A stretch of DNA of 11,507 bases from JBEKZQ01 sp049509675 (GTDB lineage Bacteria > Planctomycetota > Planctomycetia > Pirellulales > Thermoguttaceae): assembly GCA_049509675.1 (NCBI GenBank), contig JBEKZQ010000188.1, forward strand, positions 1-11,507. The letters run 5' to 3'. Below the pieces are notes generated by a model. The model was not told the DNA's origin. It did not search any database and worked only from the letters and a program-made list of their open reading frames with translations. A program made the translations under genes and the position numbers. Within the stretch, counting starts at the first letter, position 1. Each line of letters opens with the position of its first letter. This document shows, in pieces, positions 6,779 through 11,507 of the stretch.

Positions 6779-7432
6779 ATGGAAGTCAAGTTGCTGGTGG
6801 TTGGCGGTAAACAACCGGGACAAGAGATTCCCGTGCCGGGACCAAAGTTCGTCATCGGCCGGGGCGAGGACTGCCAGCTTCGTCCGCGGAGCGAAATGGT
6901 CAGCCGTCGCCATTGCGAGATCGTGCTGGAAGAAGGATCGGTAACGATTCGCGATCTGGGCAGCCGCAACGGCACACTGGTCAATGGCGAGCCGACCGTC
7001 GGCGCCCGGCAGTTGAAGAGCGGCGATCGCTTGAAAGTCGGGCCCCTGGAGTTCGACGTCCAGTTGGCGGTGAGCGTGGGGGGAAAGAAGAAGCCCAGGG
7101 TCAAGAGCATCCAGGAGGCCGCCGCCCGAACGGTCGCCAGCGCCGGTGGCAACGAGGATCTGGACATCACGAGTTGGCTGAGCGACGAGGACGACGCAAC
7201 GATCTCCGACGGCAAGCCGGCGGGCGCGGCGGCGCCGGCCCGCGCCGACACGGCCGCCAGCGACACGCACGGGCCTCACGACGTCGCCGCGCAGGAGACA
7301 CAAGAAGGCAAGAAGACCGAGTCGACCCCAGTGGTGGGCCGCTTCCAGGCAGGAGGCGCAAAGCCGATGGCTGACAGCAGCCGGTCCGCAGCCGCCGACA
7401 TGCTCAAACAGTTCTTCAATCGCAAGCCGTGA
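6779..7432 (+). CDS. FHA-domain protein
   Basis: This is a soluble protein of 217 residues with an N-terminal forkhead-associated domain (about 4-98), a fold that binds phosphothreonine peptides and so suggests a link to Ser/Thr kinase signalling. The key motifs are present: FVIGRGEDCQL (25-34), VSRRHCEI (41-48) and DLGSRNGTLVNG (59-70). After the domain come a Lys-rich hinge, an Asp-rich patch, an Ala/Gly-rich low-complexity linker (about 140-190), and a short amphipathic-looking tail ending AADMLKQFFNRKP. The ATG at 6779 is preferred over 6749 because the domain starts there and a GGCAGG lies just upstream. Its TGA overlaps the GTG of the next gene (GTGA), so the two are probably one operon. 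No kinase or phosphatase is in the window; the partner is unknown. Confidence 0.85.
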   Translation: MEVKLLVVGGKQPGQEIPVPGPKFVIGRGEDCQLRPRSEMVSRRHCEIVLEEGSVTIRDLGSRNGTLVNGEPTVGARQLKSGDRLKVGPLEFDVQLAVSVGGKKKPRVKSIQEAAARTVASAGGNEDLDITSWLSDEDDATISDGKPAGAAAPARADTAASDTHGPHDVAAQETQEGKKTESTPVVGRFQAGGAKPMADSSRSAAADMLKQFFNRKP

Positions 7433-7677
7433 AACCTGCCGGTCCCCACCGCCAATCCGCCCTGCTGGGCGTGGCCTTCGACAGCGACGATGGCCAAACC
7501 CGCGTCACGCGGGGCAAGAACTTCGTCCTCTGGGGCGGAAGCCAGGAGACCCACGCCGTCATGCAAGAGACGGCCGTGAAGATCAACGAGGAGTTGGATA
7601 AACGCGGAAAACGCCTCGAAGACGCCTCAGTGCAAGAGATCCGCTCCATCTGTCGCGACATCCGCGATTCTATCTAA
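7429..7677 (+). CDS. conserved hypothetical protein, 82 residues, coupled to FHA gene
   Basis: The protein has no domain I can name. It begins with a GTG that overlaps the FHA stop (GTGA), which argues for translational coupling and a related role. The first half has HRQSALLGVAFDSDDGQTRV and FVLWGGSQETHAVMQET, the second half a charged helix NEELDKRGKRLEDASVQEIR. I recall very similar small proteins (HRQSAMLGVAFDNDDG... GGSEETH...MQET) in other planctomycetes, so I consider it a real and lineage-restricted gene. No signal peptide or membrane segment. No cysteine pairs; a metal or catalytic site is not evident. Confidence 0.75.
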   Translation: MKPAGPHRQSALLGVAFDSDDGQTRVTRGKNFVLWGGSQETHAVMQETAVKINEELDKRGKRLEDASVQEIRSICRDIRDSI

Positions 7678-7716
7678 TGCCGGCCGAGTGGTAACCCGCA
7701 ATCAAAAGTCCGCAGA

Positions 7717-7737
7717 AGCACTGGCGGAGCCAGTGGC
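7717..7737. repeat. short hairpin repeat in the intergenic region
   Basis: CACTGGC-GGA-GCCAGTG (7719-7735) is a perfect 7-bp palindrome with a 3-base centre, flanked by GCA. No T run follows, so it is a poor terminator. I recall GCACTGGCGGAGCCAGTGGCA as a frequent intergenic repeat in planctomycetes. It lies 40 bases after the 82-residue gene. Confidence 0.6.
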
Positions 7738-7870
7738 AGCCAGCGGACGTCCTTTCTCCATGCCACAGCTTACCCTATCCAATTTATCCGCTACAACCAT
7801 GTAGTTTACCTAAACCATCAATCTTTCCTAGCCGTTTTTCCGATGCTTTTCACTAACAACAGCGTATATT

Positions 7871-7879
7871 TGCTAGATT
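7871..7879 (+). promoter_or_regulatory. weak extended -10 candidate for the Arg-rich hypothetical
   Basis: TGCTAGATT resembles an extended -10 and has the same TGCTA form as the box before gcvT. No good -35 is seen. TATATT at 7865-7870 is an alternative. The leader would be about 30 bases. Confidence 0.3.
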
Positions 7880-7896
7880 GTTGGGGCATCCTAATC

Positions 7897-7901
7897 GGAG
7901 G
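7897..7901 (+). promoter_or_regulatory. strong ribosome binding site deciding a GTG start
   Basis: GGAGG (within CGGAGGT) lies 10 bases before the GTG at 7912. It is one of few clear Shine-Dalgarno sites in this window and makes GTG 7912 the preferred start over the ATG at 7843. Confidence 0.7.
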
Positions 7902-7911
7902 TAATTGTTCC

Positions 7912-8343
7912 GTGACGGCCAGGAAAACCAGTGCGAAGCTGACGAAATCGAAGGGGTCATCGCTCCAGAAGCACGCGGCTGTGGCCGAGACCCGCGCGGC
8001 GGAGGGCGTCGTGGACGTGCGTTCCGGCAAAGATCGCCGCGCCACCAGCACTGATCGCCGCGGCAAGGAGATCCCTGTTGCCGTCGAGCGGCGGCAAACG
8101 GAGCGTCGGGTGAAGGTCAATCGCCGCCGGCAGATCGACCCCACCACCTGCGAGCGGGACTACACGGTCGAAGAAATCGAGTTCATGAGCGCCTTGGACG
8201 CCTATAAGCGTGCCAGCGGCCGGATGTTCCCCACCTGCAGCGAAGTGCTGGAAGTCATCAGGAAGTTGGGCTACCAGAGGCAGCCGGTGATTTCTGTCAG
8301 CTTGGAAAGCCCGGACGTGTCGATGACGCCCGTGAGTCTCTAA
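7912..8343 (+). CDS. Arg-rich conserved hypothetical protein
   Basis: The 143-residue product has two parts. The N-terminal half is basic and disordered-looking with repeated acidic-Arg-Arg motifs: DRR at 41-43 and 48-50, ERR at 59-61 and 64-66, RRR at 71-73. The C-terminal half (about 71-123) looks folded: RRRQIDPTTCERDYTVEEIE, then FMSALDAYKRASGRMFPTCS and EVLEVIRKLGY, which reads like two or three helices with a tyrosine-rich turn. I recall close matches to this second part (RRRQIDPTTCERDY, FPT-SEVLEVLR-LGY) in other Pirellulales, so it is probably a lineage-restricted family. The basic tail could bind nucleic acid, but that is only inference. GTG 7912 is chosen because of the strong Shine-Dalgarno; the gene stands alone with about 230 bases upstream and 180 downstream. 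Confidence 0.75.
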   Translation: MTARKTSAKLTKSKGSSLQKHAAVAETRAAEGVVDVRSGKDRRATSTDRRGKEIPVAVERRQTERRVKVNRRRQIDPTTCERDYTVEEIEFMSALDAYKRASGRMFPTCSEVLEVIRKLGYQRQPVISVSLESPDVSMTPVSL

Positions 8344-8384
8344 GGGAAACAGTTTGAAGTGTTCAGTTGTGCCCGCAACGGAAG

Positions 8385-8405
8385 CTGAAAGCTGAAAACT
8401 GAAAA
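8385..8405. repeat. 3-unit heptamer array ahead of the TPR gene
   Basis: One CTGAAAG and two CTGAAAA units, in register. The array ends 9 bases before ATG 8415, the same distance as in the array before hypB and one base more than before gcvPB. Confidence 0.85.
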
Positions 8406-8414
8406 CTTGCCCGA

Positions 8415-8525
8415 ATGGCCTTGCGTGGCTGGCGGAAATCGGCTACTGTTCCGCCTCCACACAGTCCCCGCTGGCAACCAGTGGCATCTTATCTTTCCCC
8501 GGGCGACTCACGATCATCTTTCTGA
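8415..8525 (+). CDS. possible 36-residue leader ORF
   Basis: ATG 8415 opens a short frame (begins MALRGWRKSATVPPP, ends GDSRSSF) whose TGA at 8523-8525 is one base before the ATG at 8527 of the TPR gene. The spacing from the 3-unit heptamer array matches that of the two proven starts gcvPB and hypB. Against it: the RKSATVP part looks like a translated arm of the dispersed repeat seen in the lipoyl transferase gene, and I recognise no family. It may be a coupled leader or chance. Confidence 0.25.
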   Translation: MALRGWRKSATVPPPHSPRWQPVASYLSPGDSRSSF

Positions 8526-8526
8526 C

Positions 8527-9354
8527 ATGGACGTCAGTATGCATCATCGCGCGAGGCCTGCTCTGAGAGCGAACACGAGGACCGTGCCGATCTTCGTCCG
8601 CGCGAACAGGGGACCGAGTACGCCGCGGGTGCATTGCCGAGTCTCCGCCTGGCTCCTTCTGGCGGGGATGTTCCTGACCTCGACCACCGGCTGCAGCACC
8701 TTCACCGCGCAAGGGCGGAATGCCGAAGGCGTGCGGCTGTGCCAACAGGCCCGCTATCCGGAGGCCCTGCAAGAGTTCCAAGAGGCGACCTACGAGGAGC
8801 CGGGCAACGCCGACGGCTATTACAATCTGGCCGCTACCCATCACCGGCTGGGGTTGGCCGAACGCCGCTCGGCGGAGTTGGCCCAGGCCGAGACCTGCTA
8901 CTATCAGTGCCTGGACCACGATCCCAACCACCGCGACGCCCATCGCGGCCTGGCGGTGTTGATGGTCCAGGAGGGCCGCCGGGAAGAGGCCTTCCGGCTG
9001 TTGGTGGGTTGGGTCGATCGGGAGCCGCGCAGGGCCGATCCCAAGATCGAGTTGGCCCGCTTGTACGAAGAGTTCGGCAATCGTGCGGCGGCCCAGGAGC
9101 GGTTGACCGAGGCCCTGGCCGTGGAGCCGAACAGTGCCCGGGCGTGGGCGGCGATGGGCAAGATCCGCGAGGATCTGGGGCAGCATCGCCAGGCGCTGGC
9201 CGATTATCAGAATTCGCTGGCCTACGATCGTTACCAGCCCGAGGTTGCCGCCCGGACGGTCGCTCTTCAGACGGCGCTTGCCCCCGCGCCGATCATGGCC
9301 GACGCGGTCAGCCCGTCGCGCACCGTGAATCTGCCCCCGCCCACCTGGCGGTAG
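8527..9354 (+). CDS. TPR-repeat lipoprotein
   Basis: From ATG 8527 the product has 275 residues. A hydrophobic segment SAWLLLAGMFLTSTTGC (40-56) ends in a lipobox-like TTGC, so Cys56 is probably lipid-modified and the protein membrane-anchored, facing the periplasm; the -3 residue (Thr) is not ideal. Residues 62-240 form about five tetratricopeptide repeats, clearest at ADGYYNLAATHHRLGLAERR, RRADPKIELARLYEEFGNRA and NSARAWAAMGKIREDLGQHR. A Pro-rich tail follows. TPRs make protein-protein contacts; the partner is not evident. The start is uncertain: ATG 8527, ATG 8539 and GTG 8629 are all in frame, and the first two give an unusually long region before the signal segment, part of which (8579-8604) looks like a repeat arm. 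GTG 8629 would give a normal lipoprotein signal. Confidence 0.75.
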   Translation: MDVSMHHRARPALRANTRTVPIFVRANRGPSTPRVHCRVSAWLLLAGMFLTSTTGCSTFTAQGRNAEGVRLCQQARYPEALQEFQEATYEEPGNADGYYNLAATHHRLGLAERRSAELAQAETCYYQCLDHDPNHRDAHRGLAVLMVQEGRREEAFRLLVGWVDREPRRADPKIELARLYEEFGNRAAAQERLTEALAVEPNSARAWAAMGKIREDLGQHRQALADYQNSLAYDRYQPEVAARTVALQTALAPAPIMADAVSPSRTVNLPPPTWR

Positions 9355-9407
9355 TGAACACCGATTGCCCAAGTGAAATTGGTTTTTTCCAAGCCCTGAT
9401 TCTCCCG

Positions 9408-9755
9408 ATGCACGAGTTGTCCATCGTCGAGGCCCTGATCGAACAAATCCGGCGCGAGCTGCACCGCAGCGGGCAATCGGGCCGCGTCGTGCGTGTGGAA
9501 CTGGCCATCGGACGGCTTTCCGGGGTGCATTGCGATTCGATCCGCTTCGCTTTCGAGTTGCTTTCCCCCGGTACGCCGGTCGAGGGGGCCCAACTCGACA
9601 TCAGCGAGCCGAAGGCCGTCTGTGCGTGCCGGGCCTGCGGCGCGCGGCAGGAGATCGACGAGTTGGTCATCCAGTGCCCACTCTGCCAGAGCGCGGATAT
9701 TTCTATCGTAGAGGGTCGCGATTTGCTGCTCCAGAGCATCGAACTCGACGACTGA
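9408..9755 (+). CDS. hypA: hydrogenase nickel incorporation protein HypA
   Basis: HypA works with HypB to deliver nickel to the large subunit of [NiFe]-hydrogenase, and in some bacteria to urease. The 115-residue product has the standard length. It begins MHELSIVEAL, whose His2 is the nickel ligand together with the amino terminus, and carries the zinc-binding cysteines as CRAC (74-77) and CPLC (90-93), with an extra Cys72 before the first pair. The C-terminal SIVEGRDLLLQSIELDD is typical. The ATG at 9408 is fixed by the MHE motif; no strong Shine-Dalgarno is visible. It lies 53 bases after the TPR gene and 176 bases before hypB, the gap to hypB being half filled by a heptamer array. No hydrogenase or other hyp genes are in the window. 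Confidence 0.95.
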   Translation: MHELSIVEALIEQIRRELHRSGQSGRVVRVELAIGRLSGVHCDSIRFAFELLSPGTPVEGAQLDISEPKAVCACRACGARQEIDELVIQCPLCQSADISIVEGRDLLLQSIELDD

Positions 9756-9838
9756 GGCCGAGCGGATGATAATAAGGGGGGCGACGGGCACCGTGCGGCG
9801 AGCCGGAGGTTCGCGGCATGGTCGGCGAGATCCACCAC

Positions 9839-9922
9839 CTGAAAACTGAAAACTGAAAACTGAAAACTGAAAACTGAAAACTGAAAACTGAAAACTGAAA
9901 ACTGAAAACTGAAAACTGAAAA
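9839..9922. repeat. 12-unit perfect CTGAAAA array upstream of hypB
   Basis: Twelve identical CTGAAAA units (84 bases) without a single mismatch, ending 9 bases (CTTCCTCCC) before the hypB ATG. The lack of variation suggests recent expansion or active homogenisation, in contrast to the diverged array before gcvPB. A 7-base unit is not a multiple of three, so unit gain or loss would shift any frame crossing it but only change leader length here. Confidence 0.97.
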
Positions 9923-9931
9923 CTTCCTCCC

Positions 9932-10579
9932 ATGAAAATCGTTGCCGCCAAGAGCATCCTGAAAGCCAACGACCAACTGGCGGCGGAGAACCACGCCCGG
10001 TTCGACGCCGCCGGTGTGTTTACCGTCAACGTGGTCGGTTCGCCCGGCTGCGGCAAGACGACCTTGCTGGAGGCCCTTTTTGCCCGATTTCAAGGCACGG
10101 TAACGCCGGCCGTAATCGAGGGCGATATCGCCGGCTCGATCGACGCCGAACGGATTCAGGCCCTGGGCATCCCGGTCGTCCAGATCAATACCGACGGCGC
10201 CTGCCACCTGGACGCCAACATGATCGCCCGGGCCGCCGCGGAACTCGACCTGGAGCGGATGGACCTGTTGATCATCGAAAACGTGGGCAACCTGGTATGC
10301 ACGGCCGGCTTCAACCTGGGCGAGCACCTGCGGATCGTCGTCTTGAGCGTCAGCGAGGGGGACGACAAGGCGGTCAAGTATCCGGCCATCTTTCAGGGTT
10401 CCCATGCCTTGTTCATCACCAAGATCGACTTGCTGCCGCACAGCAATTTCAGCACGGCGCGGATCATGGCCGACATGAAGCGGCTTGCGCCCGCCGCCGA
10501 GATCTTTCAGGTCTCGGCCGTCACAGGCGACGGGATTGCCGGCGCTGCCCAATGGCTGGCGGCAAAGTGCCGCCGGTAA
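9932..10579 (+). CDS. hypB: hydrogenase nickel incorporation GTPase HypB
   Basis: HypB is a SIMIBI-class GTPase that hands nickel on to the hydrogenase large subunit with HypA. The 215-residue product contains Walker A GSPGCGKT (36-43), the GDIAGSIDAERI switch region (64-75), GACHLDA with the metal-binding Cys91-His92 pair (89-95), IIENVGNLVC with Cys123 (114-123), and the TKID guanine-specificity motif (163-166). It lacks the N-terminal CxxCGC nickel site and His-rich stretch of some HypBs, so it is a short form without storage function. ATG 9932 gives the usual MKIV... start, directly after the heptamer array and a pyrimidine-rich linker; there is no Shine-Dalgarno. It ends 59 bases from the convergent cysH. 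Confidence 0.95.
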   Translation: MKIVAAKSILKANDQLAAENHARFDAAGVFTVNVVGSPGCGKTTLLEALFARFQGTVTPAVIEGDIAGSIDAERIQALGIPVVQINTDGACHLDANMIARAAAELDLERMDLLIIENVGNLVCTAGFNLGEHLRIVVLSVSEGDDKAVKYPAIFQGSHALFITKIDLLPHSNFSTARIMADMKRLAPAAEIFQVSAVTGDGIAGAAQWLAAKCRR

Positions 10580-10591
10580 GGGCTCGGCTAC

Positions 10592-10633
10592 GCCTTCTCC
10601 GCGTTCCTCTGCGTCCTCCGGCGGTGAGAAAGC
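10592..10633. repeat. probable dispersed GC-rich repeat between hypB and cysH
   Basis: The stretch CCTTCTCCGCGTTCCTCTGC...GGTGAGAAAG resembles the (TCTGCGT)-type intergenic phrase found in many bacterial genomes. It fills most of the 59-base convergent gap. CCGGCGG at 10618-10624 can pair with CCGCCGG at the end of hypB, but the loop is long and no T run follows, so I do not call a terminator. Confidence 0.35.
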
Positions 10634-10638
10634 ACGTG

Positions 10639-11442
10639 CTACCTGGTGTGCAGACCGCACTCGGTCTTGGCCGTGCCGCTCCACCGACCTGCCCGCTCGT
10701 CTTCGCCCGGCAGGACAGCCCGCGTGCAGGGCCGGCAGCCGATGCTCGGATAACCCTGGTCGTGCAACGGATTGTACGGCACCCCCTCCTTCACGATCCG
10801 GTCCCAGACATCCTTCTTCGTCCAGCAGGCCAACGGGTTGACCTTCACCAGGCCGAATTTCTGGTCCCAACGCACGATCGGCGTGTTGGCCCGGGTGGGA
10901 CTCTGATCGCGACGCACTCCGGTGGCCCAGGCATCGAACGCCGCGGCCACGCGGTGCAATACCGTCACCTTCCGATCGAAGCAGCAGCAGTCCGGTTGGG
11001 TCGCATAGAGCGGACCCCCGTGGAGCGCCTCGTACGCCTCGACGGAAAGTTCGGGCTGCTGGAGGTCGACGACAATGCCGTACTTCTCCGCGATCCGCTC
11101 CCGTAACTGAAGTGTTTCGGGAAACTGATAGCCCGTGTCGAGATTGAAGATATAGACCCGCGGCTGGATCTTCGCCAACATGGAAATGATGACGCAACCT
11201 TCCGGACCCAGCCCGGTGGCCATGGTGAAGCGGGGATAATAGTTCTCAACAGCCCAAGTCAGGATCTTCTCGGGCGGGGCGCCTTCCAAGGCCCGGCTGT
11301 TCTGCTCCAGCCACGCTGTCTCCTCTTTAGTGGGGGTTCGTGGGATCCGGGGCATCGCGTCCGGACCTGGTTTTGCGAACTGTCCCATAAGCGGCCTGCT
11401 TTGCGGCACAGACTCCACTGTTTCCATCACGGCAGTGCTCAT
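10639..11442 (-). CDS. cysH: phosphoadenylyl-/adenylyl-sulfate reductase (assimilatory)
   Basis: CysH reduces APS or PAPS to sulfite in cysteine biosynthesis. From the ATG at 11442 the product has 267 residues. It shows a modified P-loop TGLGPEGC (76-83), IFNLDTGYQFPET, EALHGGPLYATQPDCCCFDRK with a triple cysteine at 152-154, a GVRRDQSPTRA substrate loop, GCRPCTR (Cys236, Cys239), and the C-terminal ECGLH with catalytic Cys262. The CC plus CxxC set ligates a [4Fe-4S] cluster, which points to the APS-using type. The frame is open to GTG 11490, but ATG 11442 is preferred: TTGGAG lies 9 bases upstream, and the TATAAT box at 11492-11497 puts the likely transcript start inside any longer reading frame. 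Convergent with hypB; no other sulfate-assimilation gene is in view. Confidence 0.92.
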   Translation of the reverse strand: MSTAVMETVESVPQSRPLMGQFAKPGPDAMPRIPRTPTKEETAWLEQNSRALEGAPPEKILTWAVENYYPRFTMATGLGPEGCVIISMLAKIQPRVYIFNLDTGYQFPETLQLRERIAEKYGIVVDLQQPELSVEAYEALHGGPLYATQPDCCCFDRKVTVLHRVAAAFDAWATGVRRDQSPTRANTPIVRWDQKFGLVKVNPLACWTKKDVWDRIVKEGVPYNPLHDQGYPSIGCRPCTRAVLPGEDERAGRWSGTAKTECGLHTR

Positions 11443-11451
11443 CGGCGACGG

Positions 11452-11457
11452 CTCCAA
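11452..11457 (-). promoter_or_regulatory. cysH: ribosome binding site deciding the cysH start
   Basis: On the minus strand TTGGAG lies 9 bases before ATG 11442. The upstream candidates at 11484 and 11490 have no such site. Confidence 0.55.
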
Positions 11458-11485
11458 GTTCTTTTCAGGCGTGCTTCCAAGCATC

Positions 11486-11502
11486 GGCACTATTATAGTG
11501 CC
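11486..11502 (-). promoter_or_regulatory. palindrome over the putative cysH -10 box
   Basis: GGCACTA-TTA-TAGTGCC is a perfect 7-bp inverted repeat with a 3-base centre. On the minus strand it contains TATAAT (11497 to 11492), which would start transcription about 43 bases before ATG 11442. A dimeric repressor bound here would block the promoter, so it is a candidate operator. The -35 would lie beyond the end of the window. Confidence 0.5.
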
Positions 11503-11507
11503 ACACG

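Noticed and set aside
8634..9407. N-terminal extension of hypA running back through the TPR gene
   Set aside because: It is the TPR gene in another frame; the MHELSIVEAL start of HypA is diagnostic.
9839..9922. CRISPR array
   Set aside because: The units are 7 bases and directly contiguous with no spacers.
9308..11197. Long minus-strand open frame (629 codons) across cysH, hypB and hypA
   Set aside because: It reads cysH in the wrong frame and opposes hypB and hypA, and its FSFQFSV run is the antisense of the CTGAAAA array.

Overview
The window looks like a chromosomal stretch from a planctomycete, most likely a member of the Pirellulales. The reasons are the high GC content, a split-type glycine cleavage cluster, an FHA-domain protein paired with small proteins that resemble planctomycete-restricted families, few clear Shine-Dalgarno sites, and several non-coding repeats that I recall as common in Pirellulales genomes. 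The taxonomic call rests on recollection and gene style, not on a marker gene.

Layout. Positions 112-474 hold the C-terminal end of an IS66-type transposase, followed by about 600 bases with no gene I can support. From 1073 to 6642 there is one same-strand cluster: gcvT, gcvH, gcvPA, gcvPB and a LipM/LplA-type lipoyl-domain acyltransferase. Together these give the T, H and two-subunit P proteins of the glycine cleavage system plus an enzyme able to attach octanoate or lipoate to GcvH. The L protein (dihydrolipoamide dehydrogenase) and lipoyl synthase are not here. From 6684 a good sigma70-like promoter leads into an FHA-domain gene and an overlapping 82-residue conserved hypothetical. Next comes a 143-residue Arg-rich hypothetical with a strong Shine-Dalgarno and GTG start, then a TPR lipoprotein, then hypA and hypB (nickel insertion for [NiFe]-hydrogenase). 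Converging from the right is cysH (APS/PAPS reductase), with a TATAAT box embedded in a palindrome.

The most notable layer is the repeats between and inside these genes. Exact-period CTGAAAA heptamer arrays of 14 and 12 units sit directly against the start codons of gcvPB and hypB, separated by only 8 and 9 pyrimidine-rich bases. A third 3-unit array has the same 9-base distance to an ATG that opens a 36-codon leader ORF ahead of the TPR gene. A 26-bp perfect inverted repeat supplies the stop codon of gcvPB. A palindromic element with GACAGTCCC/ATTTTCG arms lies in frame inside the lipoyl-transferase gene, just before its presumed catalytic cysteine, and degenerate arms of what looks like the same element occur in front of the TPR gene. 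So the genes are mostly familiar, while the repeats have reshaped leaders, a stop codon and a coding region.
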